Assembly: GCF_963678635.1 (NCBI RefSeq) | Contig: NC_087071.1 | Span: 39,759,797 to 39,823,796, forward strand | DNA from: Symsagittifera roscoffensis | Taxonomy: Eukaryota; Xenacoelomorpha; Acoela; Convolutidae | Direction of reading: 5' to 3' | DNA: 64,000 nt | Shown here: piece by piece, positions 44,781 through 58,100 of the stretch | How the letters are laid out: each line of letters opens with the position of its first letter | Position numbering within the stretch: the stretch's first letter is position 1 | Notes under the pieces: model-generated | What the model was told of the DNA's origin: nothing | Seen by the model: only the letters and a program-made list of their open reading frames with translations | The model's database searches: none | Program-made: the position numbers and the translations under genes

Positions 44781-45320
44781 TCAAGAATTGGTTCTCCTCT
44801 GCAGCGAAGAGTCGAACCTGAATGTAGGTTTACTTGTTAACACTGTACTTCTTGATTCTTGATTGTGACACTTTCTTCTCTTTTTGTATCTTGATGCGTC
44901 ATACATCGCATGACAGTTTGCATGTTCATGCTCCATGGTTGAGTCTTTGTCAGAGTAGGGTTCCAAAAGAGAAACGAGTCCAAGATTTTCAGCTTCGTGA
45001 ATAACAGCTTCCGTATTTCTAATATCCTTCCTCCTTTTTCCGCTAAATAAGTTTTTCTGGGATTTTTCGATTTGTCCCCATTCAATTTTCTTTAGCAATT
45101 GGTGGCAAAGTTCCAGGTTAATTTTTCCGTTGTAGGGTTTCTTGGGACAAGATAAACTCCCATTTTTTAGTTTTTTAGCAAACTCAAAATAGTTGAAAAG
45201 GATATCTTTTTGTGAATGAATTTTTGATGTGAGCCTCAGAGCCAATTGATCAGTAAGAGATATTTCAAAACAAAGATGCTTGTAAATATGTACAAAAATT
45301 AGGAAATTTAGATGACTCAC
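44781..45320 (-). pseudogene. Unidentified coding fragment
   Basis: An open frame of 179 codons preceded at 45325 by a TTTACAG acceptor-like site, so it may be an exon. It is rich in Lys, Leu and Ser, with a Tyr-Arg-Lys-Lys-Arg-Arg cluster near the end. No domain was recognised. It may be part of the same decayed element as the neighbouring repeat, or a real host exon. Confidence 0.3.
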
Positions 45321-45419
45321 TGTAAATTGAAGTTAAGGTATACTGAACTTATTTGGATTAGTGAGTAGGTGATGAACCAAATATGGTCATTAAATAGGTG
45401 CTAGAACTACTTCATCGAC

Positions 45420-47640
45420 TCATCGACAATTCAATGTAGATAAAAATCTTTTTCAACAAAATGTTGGTGATGGTGTATGTTATGTGTCAAGCATTTCCCA
45501 CTTTTTTCGGATTACAATGCAAATTGTCTTTTTATCTCTGTCTCAGAAAAATTTTATGAAAAGTTCATTGTCACCCAAGACTACTCTGTATCTAACCATT
45601 CATCAACCTGCCCAGTGAAAAATTGCAAGTTTCACTTAGTATTAATCGGATCATTGCTCGATCAAAGTTTGCAAAGATTAGATAATTATCATTTCACTTA
45701 CTAAATTGTTGACTGTATTATATTTTGTACAAATCTAGATTTTATTCTAATGATATTTCATAAACAGGTGAATTTTTATATAGAAAGGAACGTGCAATCG
45801 AACACAACTTGAATTGTAGAATACCGGAAAATTTATCCAGAGCTGCAAAGAAACGTCTGCTCAAAAGACATCATCTCAGTTCAGCCCAGAAGCTTGCGTC
45901 TACACAAATTCTTGGATCAGCTTTTGGAAAGGATTCGAAAAGTTCAAAAGTCACAGTGTTCGTCTTATTTGTTCTGTTCAAAAGTTGTTGATTGTTTCCT
46001 TCGTGGTTGTGGTTCGGTAAATAGAGAGCGTGTCAATTTTTCCATTAAAATTTATACAATAGTTTATGAAAAGCTTGTCAAAATTAATTTAAACTCAAAT
46101 CGAATAATTTTGGAAACACTAAATTTGTAATTGTAATTTTTAACACGAGTTTTTTTGCAAGATGCAAATTTTCAATTGATTTTTTCGACATAGTTATCCC
46201 ACGACCATATGACAGATGCATATTAGCAGTTCCCCACAGAGTTAATGAATTGTGAATTACTTTCTTGAGAGATTAAAATCCAAAATTTTCATAAAAAATG
46301 GAATAACCTCAAATAAAATTGCATGAAGTTTTCATTGGAACTAAGATAAAAATCATGCAAAAACTTTTAAGTTTCAACCAACCAGTTTTTTTTTAATCAA
46401 ATTCTTATTTTCACCTCAACTATTTTAATTATACTGTTATAATTCTTGCTACGATTCATTTCATTTCTCTTTTATCATTTTGCCTTTAATCTTTAAAAAA
46501 CTCTTTGAAATTTCCGAACTTTACAAAATTATCATCCAATTTTGTCAGTTGCTCTGCCACGGTAAAAATTTACACTGCAAAAAATATAGTATCATATTTT
46601 TCTGTGTCTGATATTTGTGTACAGTAATTTTTCTATCTTTCTCAGAGTAAATTTTCAGAAGATTGTACAATTTACTAGAAGTTGGTTACAATTTTCGTAA
46701 AATTATCTATTCTATTGAAGGACTACAACATCCATATTCCATCATCACTCTCCGTGTTTCTGACTAAAAAGTTAGTTGCTAAGATGCTTTTCGTAAACGT
46801 TTTTGGAAGTTTAAAGAGTTAAATTACAATAAATAAACAATTCACTACATCGTATAGTAAATTCACTGCAAAAATTTACACTTAAAAATGAAAACTGTAC
46901 TTTTTTATAAAAATCAAAACATGCACATCATGAACATTATTCAAAATCTTTTGGAAGAATTTAAAAAGAAGAGATGCGGAATAAATTGCGTGAAAACGAC
47001 TCAACTTATCAGTATTTGTAGCTTTCGAGGAACCGTTCGTTGATACTTTTTTGTCAAAAAAGGGTAAGTTTCTACCCGACGAATCAGCAAAATAGTAACT
47101 CTTATCCAGTCGAGCAATGATGGTCCATTGTTATCATCTATCGTTGCTTAGGGCTGATTTAAAAATTGCAAAGGAGTATTTTGTTAGTTGAGCTACTGTA
47201 TCAGAAGGGTATGATCTCATGTAATTGAACCTCAGAAGTGAAAGTTTATCCATTTTCGCAATTTTAGGCTAATTTGTATTTAAAAAAAGAAATTGATAGT
47301 TTTTTAGTGTACTTTAGGATAAAAAAAGAGAAAGATTAATGACTTACACACATTTAGGAATTGAATCAGCAAAATTCCATGCACAAGCCTTATAAAGTCG
47401 GCGAAGTTTAATGATCACAGTTTTACAGTCTAGGTTGGAGAAGTGTCTCGTGTTTCCAACTAAACAGCATTCCTTATCTATTTTTTCTGGAGCTTTAGGT
47501 CTGAAAAAAAAAACAGAATAGATAGTACAGAGACAATAACAAAGAAAAGTCCCAAAAAATTTTTTGCAGTGCAAATGTAAGCGAGAGTATAAATGCATAT
47601 AAACGCAAATATAAAAGAAGAGTTTAAATGCATAAAAAAT
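45420..47640. other. AT-rich region with weak open frames only
   Basis: Short plus-strand frames (45477-45704, 45809-45991, 45894-46130) contain a Cys/Arg-rich peptide and a Leu/Arg-rich peptide but match nothing known to me. From 46131 to 47640 I see no gene or repeat. Confidence 0.4.
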
Positions 47641-47648
47641 AAGCACAG

Positions 47649-47700
47649 TTGGCCGTGTGGCCTAAGCTAACGTACCAAAAGTTGATGTAGGTTCAAGTTT
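47649..47700 (+). other. tRNA-Leu-like A and B box pair
   Basis: TTGGCCGTGTGGCCTAAGC (47649-47667) resembles the tRNA-Leu D-arm/A box, and GGTTCAAGTTT (47690-47700) resembles a B box. The spacing is shorter than in a real tRNA-Leu and the acceptor stem does not pair. It may be a SINE head or chance. Confidence 0.25.
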
Positions 47701-48012
47701 CTCACCTGTTCATGTATTAAAATACTAAAAAAAGGGGGTGATATCCTGTTTTAACTGAGTTTTGATTCTAATTCGGTTCAGCCTTGATTAAGGCTGACCG
47801 CTGAAAAAGAGCAATTTGTCTCAAGGACATTACCGACCGGTTCCTGTGGCTTGCGCCAATTTGTTATAGAAGCTGTGAATTGGTGATGAATATTTTTGAA
47901 GTTATGATGTTATACTCGTTCGAAATGACTATAAAAACTTGCCGATAAATTATCTCGTTTAATTCAAACATTCGACTTCATATTTTGATTAACGGAGGTT
48001 AGGCGCACATTT

Positions 48013-48030
48013 TGGCGCCCCAACAGGGAC
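48013..48030 (+). other. Retroelement primer-binding site, tRNA-Lys type
   Basis: TGGCGCCCCAACAGGGAC differs by one base from the site complementary to the 3' end of animal tRNA-Lys(UUU). A primer-binding site normally follows an LTR end by 0-5 bases; here TTT separates them. Confidence 0.7.
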
Positions 48031-49459
48031 AATTTTTTTTCTATCCCTCGAATTATCGTTCTTCGCTCCTTTTAATTTTCCGGCTCTGTTTTTTTCCAAT
48101 TCTTTCTTTAACAAAATGTTAAATGATCGAAGTTGTTGCTTGCAGCAGTTTCCACTGAACTGCTACCATTTTATCACTTCGCAAGCTCTAAAATCTGCTT
48201 CCCGTCACCCAGCAGAAAGTAAATCGGATACCAGGGCCTATAAGATGCAATACTGATGTCTGAATCGAAACTCCAAGTCATCATCAGGGAAAGATACACG
48301 ATAGTTGAAGCATGCTGATAACAGACGGAATGACAAATGACAACTCCTGAAGTGATGTCACTTTCAAAATAGTTCCACAGAAGTTTTCAACACACAATCG
48401 TTTTGTTGTGACCCATTAACTTTGTGGAGAGCCAACTCCTTAATTTTGAGAAGACGACATGATGTCACTGCTCTGCTGATGGAACGAGCAATAGATGGTA
48501 TCTATGATAACAGGCTCTTGCTTCGAACCAGCTATCAAGATCTTCGGACAGTGGGTCAACTATTGACTTTTTGTTTGAGTGTGCTGCACAAATTCTCTGC
48601 GACAGACCGAAGGCACCCGGTAGATTTTCCGCAAGCTAGCACCCGGTAGTTTTTCTCTAGCCGAATTTTTTGGAAAGTTCCGTTGAACTGAAAAATCTTA
48701 CAATCGGTATTTAGACTATTTACTTGACATTTTTTTTTCGTTACCAAATTTTTTTGAATATTTGTGAAATGAATTTTAATCCATGAAATCGGAACATAGA
48801 TGAGAGGTACTAAGACTAGTTTTTTGGATTGGCTTATGACTCGAAACATTTTGGGAAAAAAGTAAAAAAAAAATGCCAAAAAACTCTTAAAATGTCCCCA
48901 GAATTCTGCGAAACTGTGCAGTAAGATGACACCAACCTTATTTTAAGTCGTCTGAAATCGAAATATCAGGCAAATTAACTTTCTTATCGCGTGTGTTGAT
49001 TCCTAAATTTCTTTCGCGTGTGTTGTTGGAACTTAACCAATTTGCCTGATCCCCCACCCACCTTTGGTGAAACTGTAAGCCAATTCGCTTCAAGTTAATC
49101 TAAGCCGTTTCAGCCCGTCCGGTTATTGACTTCGTTGCGCGACACTAACGTTTAGTGGTCAGGTACGGTAATATCAAGTGAATTAAGTTGAATTCTTTCA
49201 TCCTCAGGTTTACTCCATGTGTGTTGTTGGAGTTCAACCGACCTACTTAATTCGCATCCCCATTGGTAAGTACCGCCGCGAATAAGGGCTCTTAGCGTAT
49301 GGTGTTCAAACTAGGGGCCAGTTCTCTAGACCACGCGCTCCGTAAACTATCGCGTGAAAGAGACGAGACTTGTTTCACAAAGCCCGGTTTAAGCTTTAAC
49401 TTTAACACCAGGGACTCGCAGAAAACTATCCAATACTATCTGCACCATTTTTTGTCGAA

Positions 49460-49722
49460 TTGAAAGATCTAGTTATTTGGCACGACACCATAAATAACTC
49501 CACTAGTAAGCACCGCAGTAACAACAACCGTAGTTTGAGTACTGACCAACTTATGGGCCTTCTTTTGAGATACAAGGAGAATATTACCGCTTTTGTATAC
49601 TGTCGCCGCAACGGTACGGACAATATAGAAAAAGAGTTGAAAAAGACAGGTATTCACGTGCTTAACATAGTTAAGGATTTTATCTCAAAGCGAAAGGCCA
49701 AAGGCCGAATACGAAAAGTATA
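49460..49722 (+). CDS. Small frame of unknown function ahead of gag
   Basis: 87 codons, open upstream to 49450. It contains KDLVIWHDTINNSTSKHRS, then AFVYCRRNGTDNIEK and KDFISKRKAKGRIRKV, a pattern of strand, helix and basic tail. It might be a small nuclease- or hydrolase-like module, but I do not recognise it. It lies between the primer-binding site and gag, so it may be the first frame of the element. Confidence 0.35.
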
Positions 49723-50177
49723 AAGAGCTGCACCAGCCCCCTTTACCTTGAGTTGAAGACTCTGTTGTTAGTTAGACGATACAGTGCTGACCTAAATACA
49801 CTGAAAGCTAAGAAGAAGCGGATCCGTTTGTTGCCTAAGAATCGTAGAGCGATTCACAATATAATTAAAACGTTAAAACTTCGAGTTACTCCCCCTTGTA
49901 AGTTATTGATGTTGGAAATATTTTGTGGGTTTACTTGAGTGAAACTAAAATATTTTGTGAGAGCCGTTTATTTCTGAAATTATTAAGCTTGGAAATCAAG
50001 TTTCAGACGAAAAATAAGAAGTTGTTTGAGAAACGTAGCAATCTCGAAAACGAACTCTATAAATGCCATGATTTATTTTTAGAATAAATAGAGAGTCAGA
50101 GTCGTTGCTCAGAATTCGATACGTGTACTAAAAATCTTAGGAACTATATAGAGCAAGCGGTCGAGGTAAATAATGAG

Positions 50178-51946
50178 TTGATTGATACGGCTGCAAATAG
50201 TTCCAACCCCGACGAATTGATACCGGCACAGGATATGTGGCTTCATAAGTTGACTCAAAGCAACTATAAAGTTTTACAGGAAGCTATCACATATACAACA
50301 CATTTTAAGGCAGTAACAGAGCCGGACAACATAGATAGCAGCTCAAAAGTTTCTCATCATTCTGAAAAAAGTGAAAAACCCCAGTCGCTTAAAACGGATA
50401 CTCGCTCTAAGGTGTCACACCGGAGGAACCGGCATCAGCAATCAGGTTCTCGGACATCTAGTCGTTTTATCGCCGCTCCGTCGAGAACACTTTCTCAGAA
50501 AAAGCGCGATTTAAATACTTTAAAGAAACAACAAGAGGAACTTGAGAGGCAGGCGGAGGTGTCATTAAGACTGACAGAGCAGCAAAACAAGATGAAACAA
50601 TGAGTTTTAGAACAACAAAGCAGCTTAGAGTTGGAAGAATTGGCTGAAGGACACAGGAAAAAAGTGGCAGAAATTGAGTTGAAAGGGTTTGAGTTAGAAG
50701 ATGAGTTGTCGGAAATCAGCGAGAACTCTGAGGAAAGTGGTTTAACTCGAATCTCTCCAAAACTAACAATAGACGAAAGGGATCGTACGCGTCACTGGGC
50801 CGAATCTGTCGACAACAATCAACCTGACGCTGTTGTAGTTCCCAATCAAGAGCAGCACGTTCGTTCGACAGCTCCTGAGGAAACTAATCCTGCATCAACA
50901 AATTACATGGTCTCATCAAGTTTTACAAAAGCGAATAATGGCCAGGCAGCTTTTTGTGATCCGGGATTGTATTTCAGTAGCCACATTCACGGACAACGAC
51001 ATAATTTGTCGAATTTGGTCCAATCGCAGATTTCCGTTAACAATCCAGTAGGGTTACAGCAGGTCATTCAAACTGTTTCTAATACTTTGCCTCAGCAATT
51101 TTTTGTCCACTCATCCAGTGCTAGGCAATCCAAACACAGGGTCAGTAGTCCCGGTAACTTCTGAAAATTATTTTGCTCCGACAACATCTGCAGAAGTTCC
51201 ATCTGTTGTAGCACCGTTCGTTCCTGCATCAACAGCAGTTAATCAAGTTCCTTTAAGTCATCACACTACAGGATCAGTAGTAGCTGGCTACCAAGCACCT
51301 GTAATCCCATCACAACAACTTATGGGTGTTCCCGTTAGTAGTTATAACTTTTCAAATGACCACTATAATACTTATAGTAATTTGTGGAGACCAGCTGTTG
51401 CTGCCCTTTTAATGTTTTTTCAACTGTTTTTTCCGCAGTAAACTCGAGTGTTCCTCCGAATAATTTTGATTCCTTACAAATGGAGGGACTATGTTCTTTG
51501 CACAGCCTGAAAATTCATCACATGCTAATCAACCGTTCGTTCCTGATTGTCAATCCACAGAGCCAACTCCCGGTAGTTCACCTGGTAGACACGTCGAGCG
51601 TCCACTTTCGACACGAGAGTTGGTTAATATCTATCTTTTAACGATGACCTGAAAAGTGTAAACTTACTGAATCAGGCTGTGAGTAAGCTTCCCCCAAACC
51701 TTGAGGAGGCTTGGTCAATGCGAACCTTTAAAACACCAATGGCATCGACCAACTCTGCTAGATTTCAACGAATGGCTTAAAGAAAAAGCGGAGGCTCATG
51801 AGAGGCTAAAAACGATTAATCTTAAGGGTAAGTCTGAAGAACGAGTTAAGCAAAAAGTCGGTATGAAAGTGTTTGCTAGTAACGCAAAGGTAAGTGATAA
51901 GACTAAAGAAAAACTAAAGTACCCTCCATCCATGTTCCGTATGTAA
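50178..51946 (+). pseudogene. BEL/Pao gag
   Basis: Frames 50178-50603 and 50631-51164 are in the same phase class, separated by one TGA at about 50601-50603. They begin with a Ser/Lys/Arg-rich segment, then a charged coiled coil (LNTLKKQQEELERQAEVSLR; LEELAEGHRKKVAEIELKG), as in BEL/Pao gag. After several frame changes the block VSKLPPNLEEAWSM and TLLDFNEWLKEKAEAHERLK appears at 51690-51820, typical of the gag end of this superfamily. The DUF1759-like core between them was not recognised, so part is missing or shifted. Gag would form the particle around the RNA. Confidence 0.6.
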
Positions 51947-51975
51947 AGGTATAATTTAAAAAAAGACCTGGAGAG

Positions 51976-52338
51976 GCTCACTGAGTAAACATAGCATGGT
52001 TTGGAGGTTGAGTAGAACTCGAGGGCTGAAGTCACTGAGCTCAGTAATTAGCTGATCAGAATTGTATGACATTTGTTTGCTTGGTCAAATTGTGACAACT
52101 ACCGCGTACAGGTATCTAATAAGGGTGAAACGATTGATAAAAGAAACCGAAATTGGCACGTGGCAGAGTTGACAGGGGGAGGGATATAGTCTTAAAACAT
52201 GCCACCAAATTAACTCTTCCGGGACTTAGATAGTAGTGAATCTTGGTCGCCCCAATGAGCTCACTGCCCAAGGGACGACTTTGCAATGTCGTTAGGAAAG
52301 AGAGAACGAACTTAGATTAGCAATCCCCTAAATCTTCA
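51976..52338 (+). repeat. 5' LTR, short version
   Basis: It shares with the 3' LTR ATAGCATGGTTTGGA(G/A)GTTGAG, ATTTGTTTGCT(T/C)GGTCAAATTG, GTTGGCACGTGGCAGAGTTGA-like and GTCGTTAGGAAAGAGAGAAC. It ends CTTCA before the primer-binding site. It lacks the 265 bp present at 58545-58810 in the 3' LTR. Confidence 0.7.
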
Positions 52339-52339
52339 T

Positions 52340-52358
52340 TGGCGCTCCTGGGTGGGCC
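52340..52358 (+). other. Primer-binding site
   Basis: TGGCGCTCCTGGGTGGGCC starts with the TGG complementary to a tRNA CCA end and lies one base after the LTR. The matching tRNA species was not identified. Confidence 0.55.
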
Positions 52359-52413
52359 AAGTTCTGGATTGCAGTTGCAAAGTGGTGTTGCCAATTGATG
52401 ACTCGGATGTAAT

Positions 52414-53200
52414 ACGACATGGAAGAGCAAGTCAGGCGGCTGATTGCTGAAGCGGAATTTGCAGCAGCAAACGCGCTGGACAGGCAACCGGGCGTATTTG
52501 GATTCGTGGCAATACGGCCAGATCGATTTCCTTCATGTAACTACCAGGGTTGAGCGGACTGGAGGGAGCAATTCACTTGGGTCGCAGACGCTAACCGCTG
52601 GGAGCGCGAGCAGACCAGAAATGCCCAGCCAACCTGTTTGACGAGTTGGGTTCTGGACGAATTTATCAGCTTATCTTCCCACTTTCGAGAAGAGATTGAG
52701 GGCTACCACGAGCCAACGTTTGCTAAGATGCTCCTCGAGCTCGATCACATGATGATGCCGTTTCAGACGCAGAAGGCGCCTGAGCGGAGTTTAAGAATTT
52801 GATTCAAGGCGAAAAATAGGGTCTTTCGGAGTTCTCCAGACGAGTCCGGTCCCTTGGGGTTGTAGCCAATGCGAATATCGGAGCCCAGGCTAGAGATGAC
52901 ACCAACCTTGAGCTGTTCACCGACGGGGTGTTTGATGTGGAGCTCGAAAACCAGCTTTTGCGGGAAAAATTGAGGAGCCTGACTCTGGCCGTTGCTCGGG
53001 CCCAAGCCCTGGAGCTAGTCAGTAAGACGTCACGGGTCAGGAACAGAAAGATGCTGCATTTCGCGAGAATTGCCGAGAATGTACCAGAGCAGGGAGCAGA
53101 TGCGAGTCGCAGTGCTGGTGGACAGAGGAGTCGGCTGCCACAAGTTGGGCCAATTCGGGACGATAGCAGGCGGGCACTGACCCCCGAATCGAACAATTGA
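52414..53200 (+). pseudogene. Gag remnant
   Basis: Broken frames on the plus strand carry the pattern of a retroelement gag: a helical N terminus (EEQVRRLIAEAEFAAANAL), paired Trp-containing blocks, an SEFSRRVRSLGVVANANIG block and the LFTDGVFDVELENQLL block, which corresponds to the 'F..GL....l...l' gag end. The open part is 52928-53200. At least four stops interrupt the rest. Confidence 0.5.
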
Positions 53201-53207
53201 TGGTTGA

Positions 53208-55106
53208 TTGTACTCTGAGAGGGGGCTCGTGGCTAGTCGCTTTGGTCTTTCTCCGCTTGTGCAGGAAACACCCCTCATCGTCGCGAGTGCGTTGGAGACG
53301 ACCTGGGTTTCAGTGCCGTTTCCCGTAGTACCAGAAATCAACAGAACTCTCCTTGACCTAGCTTTTCAAGATCATCAGTACATGTTGGCCAAGACATGGG
53401 AGGAACACGAGGGGAAGATTTGTGGGGACCTTTGCACTACGGAGTCTTTAATCAACATTAAACGCCTCGCATTCAAGGGAATTGAGTATGAGATAGAAGA
53501 AATTGAGTCAACAGGGGAGGAGACGAGAAATCGGATTACAATTTTTGTGGACAAATATGAGGACGGTACTTCACGCGACAATAGGTGGATCAAGCCGGCG
53601 CTCGAATAAGTCGCCGCTGCGATTATACTCGCCCCTATGCTGAAGGATAGATTCTGTCATTGCTTCGCCTTCTTTGGTTTATGCGGCGACAGATCGGGAT
53701 TAAATCGATTGGGAGAAGAGGCCTCTTTTTGGACGGCACTCTTCGGACAATCGCGCTATTAGGCGAGAAGCTGCAATTTTTGAGCCATTCCCTAAAAAAG
53801 ACCCAAGCCCAGTTGAAATTGATTTCATATGATTCCAACACAATTTTTGAGCTATTCCGCGGGATACTCCTGAACCTGGTCAACAAGACCGACAATCAAC
53901 GAAATCGGAAGACCGCGTGTAACCAATATCATTGGGCTTCCATTTATAGCCATGCGGTGAATATCTCCAATGTTGTTGCGAATCATTCGCAGACCCTGGG
54001 CAACATACGTGCAGAGCTGATTGCTAACAAAATGGCGGTCCACAACTACGGCTACCCCTGGATGGCGCGTTGAGTGCATTTGTCCGCGGATTCGTACCGG
54101 CAACTTTGGTACCCCCAGAGGTCCTGACCGACATTCTAGATGGAGAGCACCCAGACAAGATTCAAGAGGTCATACTCAGGACTGAGCTGATGACTTACTG
54201 TGGATTCAATCTCGTACAGTTGACAGTAATTACAGGAATGGGGATCAACGTGCTTCTCAGCATCCTCGATCATCACACGATGGGACTACTTGAAGTGTAT
54301 CTGCTGAGCCATCTTCCTCAGCCGGTAGATGGAGCATTCACAGCTTTTCACGCACGCACGTTTTAGTATCGGAGCGTCGCGACAATTTTAGGGGATGTTA
54401 TTTCGGCAGACTGCAGTGGGAGCAACCGCCTCAAATTTTGCCAGTGACCATTTGCTATGTCCCGTAGTAGCGAATATTCGTGTTTGGCTAGTCTTTTCTT
54501 CGACTTGCCAACGACTGCGTTGAGATTGTTCCCTCAGAATGTAATTGTTTGAACCGAGACTCCCACGGCCACGTGCCTGGAAGATTCTACCTACTTGGTT
54601 ACTTCACAGGACGACGACTTCAGGTTGTTCAACTAGAGCAGGGGCTAAAGAAAGCGGCGAGCCAACAGCGGGCTGTCAGAGCTGCTTTCTCCGACCGAGT
54701 TGCGACGGTCGAATCGAGACACTTGCTTTGGTGCTAGTACTCGACCCGAGAGCTTGCTAATACGATACGGTTATAACCATTACCATTAGGCAATATCCCC
54801 TCATCCAGACCCCGTTTGCAACCCTGGAAGAAGCGGAGAGAAATCTTTCCGGCGTGGTGATACCGGCAGCTCTACGTGAACAAGCACGGAGTGAGATGGT
54901 CGAAGCATTCCGTCTCAATTTCATCCAATCACCGGAAGGATCTGTTTTTGAGGTTGTTTTTGCCCAAAATTGCCAATCTTTTCGCGGAAGTTTTGCAAAA
55001 GCATACGCCCCTCCATTGGCAGATTCTACTTAACATATTCGTGCGCTACTGGGTCGTGATATGGCTTCTGGTGAACACCCTGGCAATCTTGGCATGCGTC
55101 TACTAG
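53208..55106 (+). pseudogene. Env-like glycoprotein gene, baculovirus F/errantivirus type, broken
   Basis: Several consecutive frames (53208-53609, 53660-54073, 54070-54366, 54549-54737, 54876-55106) with shifts and stops between them have the general layout of a class I membrane-fusion Env: an N-terminal ectodomain, a dibasic cleavage-like site followed by a Gly-Leu-Phe start near 53720, a helical heptad-like region, a long ectodomain, and a strongly hydrophobic membrane segment at about 55020-55100. The gene is inactivated by at least four frameshifts or stops. It follows gag directly, with no pol between. Confidence 0.5.
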
Positions 55107-58100
55107 CAATGCTTCTCAAAGAACAGTCGACATGCACATGTAACTAACAGGGGGGACGAGAGGATGATCCCGAGCATTCGAATTGCTGCAGATTAATGAT
55201 GCGCGAGGCACGACGGGAGCTGTCAGCTAAATACGACCCTCCCTGTGACAGAGGATCACCGATGCCAAGCAGCTAACCCCAGGGTCCGCTGAGAGGGAAT
55301 TCATTTAGCGGGCAGATCTATCTACCAACCAGAGACCCAGAGAACTTATCAATTGACAGGGCAAATGCTTCGAGAACTACCGGGACGAGTGATACGACCA
55401 GCACATATTTGATGGGGAGATGAATCAACAGATGAGTCCGAGGGAAGTTGAGGGGTGTTTCTGGACGCGGGCCGAGAGTCGAGTTCAGCGTTATGATGGA
55501 TACTACGCTGTGACGAGGGAGATGGAGAGAGAGGGGAGAGCGGTCGTGACTTGATAACTTTTAGAAAAACTAAACCCAATTAATCGTGTATTTGTTGCTA
55601 ATCATTTTAGGGTGTGACTCCACCTCAAAATTGAATAATAGTTGTTTCATATCAGCAAACCTAGCACCGTAAGAGGTTTGCTCAAAACCAGATAGGAAAA
55701 TTGTTTATCGTTTGAGTCCCAAAGTCAAGCTAACCTGATCTATGTAACATAGCGCTTAGCTTTGTATTTAAATAGTGGGTACCGACCGACGGGTCTGCGA
55801 TTAATGGGCTTAAATTAGTAACTAGATTAAGGCGTCAAGAAAAGACATTAAGTAGAATGAACCGAGTATAGTAGGTTAAGGGTTAAGATAGGGTTATCTA
55901 ATTTGACAGAAAGAAGGTAACTTAAAACTTGTCATTAGCATTATTCGGGAAAATAAAAGACTAGAAGTGTGCTATTCTGCCGGATTGGCACAGTGCAACC
56001 TTCCGGCGACACAGAAAACGAGGACTAAAGGCCTTAGCAACAAAAAAGTGCTGCAAAGGAGGGTCTAGATATTCTGAAAATTTGAATTTTTAAAATTTCG
56101 ATTGACGATTCTGAGAAATACAAAAAGACGGCCATTTTTAACTGAAAAGGACGAAAAAACACAACAACGACAGATATCGCAGAAAACAGTCGCACGAGAG
56201 AACGAGAAAAACGAAGCCTCTTATCGTGGCAATAACACACGATAAGAGCCTTAGCAGTGGAATTTAGTGGAGAAGGAAGCTTCTGTGGGGAAGGGATATT
56301 CCACGGAACCCTCACGTGCCACAATTTGGGAGAGAGATCAGCGTTATCTCGAGAAGAACACGGGAGCGGAGGCTTGGCCCCCCAGAGACTGTCGTATGTG
56401 AAAGGACTATATTAAACTAACTTTGTAGCTACTTGAATGTCATAGAACTCTGAATTAACACCGGTATAATTTGAGATTTTAGAATATGAGTAGCTAGAAA
56501 GAGGAAAGGGTCAATCCATCTCTAATGGATTTAAAATAGAATTGTCACACAAAAACATAATAAAATAAAGTGTTCGAGCCGTGTTTTTAATAGCAATCAC
56601 GTAGTCTGAGGATCCGAGACTCAGCTATGTGGTTGTGTTCGCATGTAAAACAAAAGCTGATCAAAAGTCGTTTGACTGATGGCCTAAAAGTAGTAACTTT
56701 TTACTTAGCCCTAGACAGACCAGAAAATCAACTGTCAAGGTCGAGACGGTGAAAAACGAGTAGGATTAAGGTAACTGACGCCTGCCAGTCGTTAATAAAT
56801 ACTTTTTCGCTCCGTCGCGGTGTAGTAATTGGGCGATTGTTTCAAAGGGAAGACTGTAGAATTGATGACTCTACTGTATTACATGCTATGTTAACCTGAG
56901 CGTAAGATTGATTTTATGAAGTTAAGTATTACAGCAAACAAATGGACGTGTTCAAAGTAGTTCATTCTTAGAACATATTGTCCATCCTATGTCAGAAAAT
57001 AAAACTTGACGAAATCGGCAAACCCAACCCCCCAAAATCGGAGCTAAGAAGGCTGCTGTTATACAAAGAGGAAAGATAATGGGGATAATTTGACCAGGGC
57101 ATACGAACAACGGGACTCCTCAGCCCCCTGGGGGGGGGCAAGTGATAACGGTCCCCGGAAGTATAAATGGCCCTATCAGAACTCGGAAACTAGAGGCGGT
57201 ATTGGGCTCAAGTTGTGGTTTGTGTAGGTCTAGTTGAGGGAAGCTTTTATTCGGAACCCTAGACCTACAGGAACCCTACTTCCGGTTTTATGCCATAAGT
57301 AAGCAAACCAACCCCTAGAATCCGGAAGTCGTTTCTAGGCCTCCAATGATCACGGGGAGCTGAAACTTGGATTGATGATAGGTAATGGCAAGATACATCT
57401 TGTATTACAATTTGAACCATATCCAGTGGGTGGATCGGAAGCTATGAGCACTTGAAAAAACGCCCCTTAGACCGGAAGATTACGCAAAACAATTTTTTTG
57501 CCATATGATTTTTTTGCGTCAATCGACATATGATACAAACTTCGAAAAATGACCACTTCTGAGTGAAACCTCTCCGGTGACTCCTTCCGGTGTTTATAGT
57601 TTTTTTTTTCGTAGGAAGTGATAATGCACATTAGAAATGGGGCAATTTGTGAAGAATTTATGGAAACTGGATGGATTTGGTACTTAGAACCCCCATGGGT
57701 TTCTGAGCCTAAAAATGTAAGTTTGACCTCGGTTGACCACTGGTTGAATTCAAGTTGACCCCTGGGCGTCTTGACCCCAAAGTTGTATAGAAGTCCCCGA
57801 GACTAACACCGGAAACTGGCGTATTCCCCGGCCCTAACCATGGAAAAGAGATTGGGTCACCTTGCTAAAAGTTAGGATGAAAACTCATATATTGGGAGGT
57901 AGAGCAGAATGAAAGAGATATAGTTTTATAAAGCAACCTTGAGGTAGTAGAGTTAATCCAAAGTGGACTTGGTAAACATTGGGGTTATTTTAGCTTGGCC
58001 GTTGGTCTATTAACAGCAATTCAACTACACCAAAGAAAAGCAGTCCCAGTGTATATTGATACCGCAGCATGAGAATCAGGTCTCCTAAATAGTGTGAACT

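Larger units (their letters stand above)
47700..51960 (+). mobile_element. BEL/Pao LTR retrotransposon, 5' half
   Basis: A likely 5' LTR (about 47700-48012, exact start uncertain; ends GCGCACA plus TTT) is followed by a primer-binding site, an untranslated leader (48031-49455), an unknown small frame (49460-49722) and a BEL/Pao gag (50178-51946). The element is cut at about 51960-51976, where the LTR of another element begins. No pol part was identified beyond that element's right end. Confidence 0.6.

Noticed and set aside
47641..47710. A true tRNA-Leu gene
   Set aside because: A and B boxes are recognisable but too close together, and no acceptor stem or anticodon arm can be folded.
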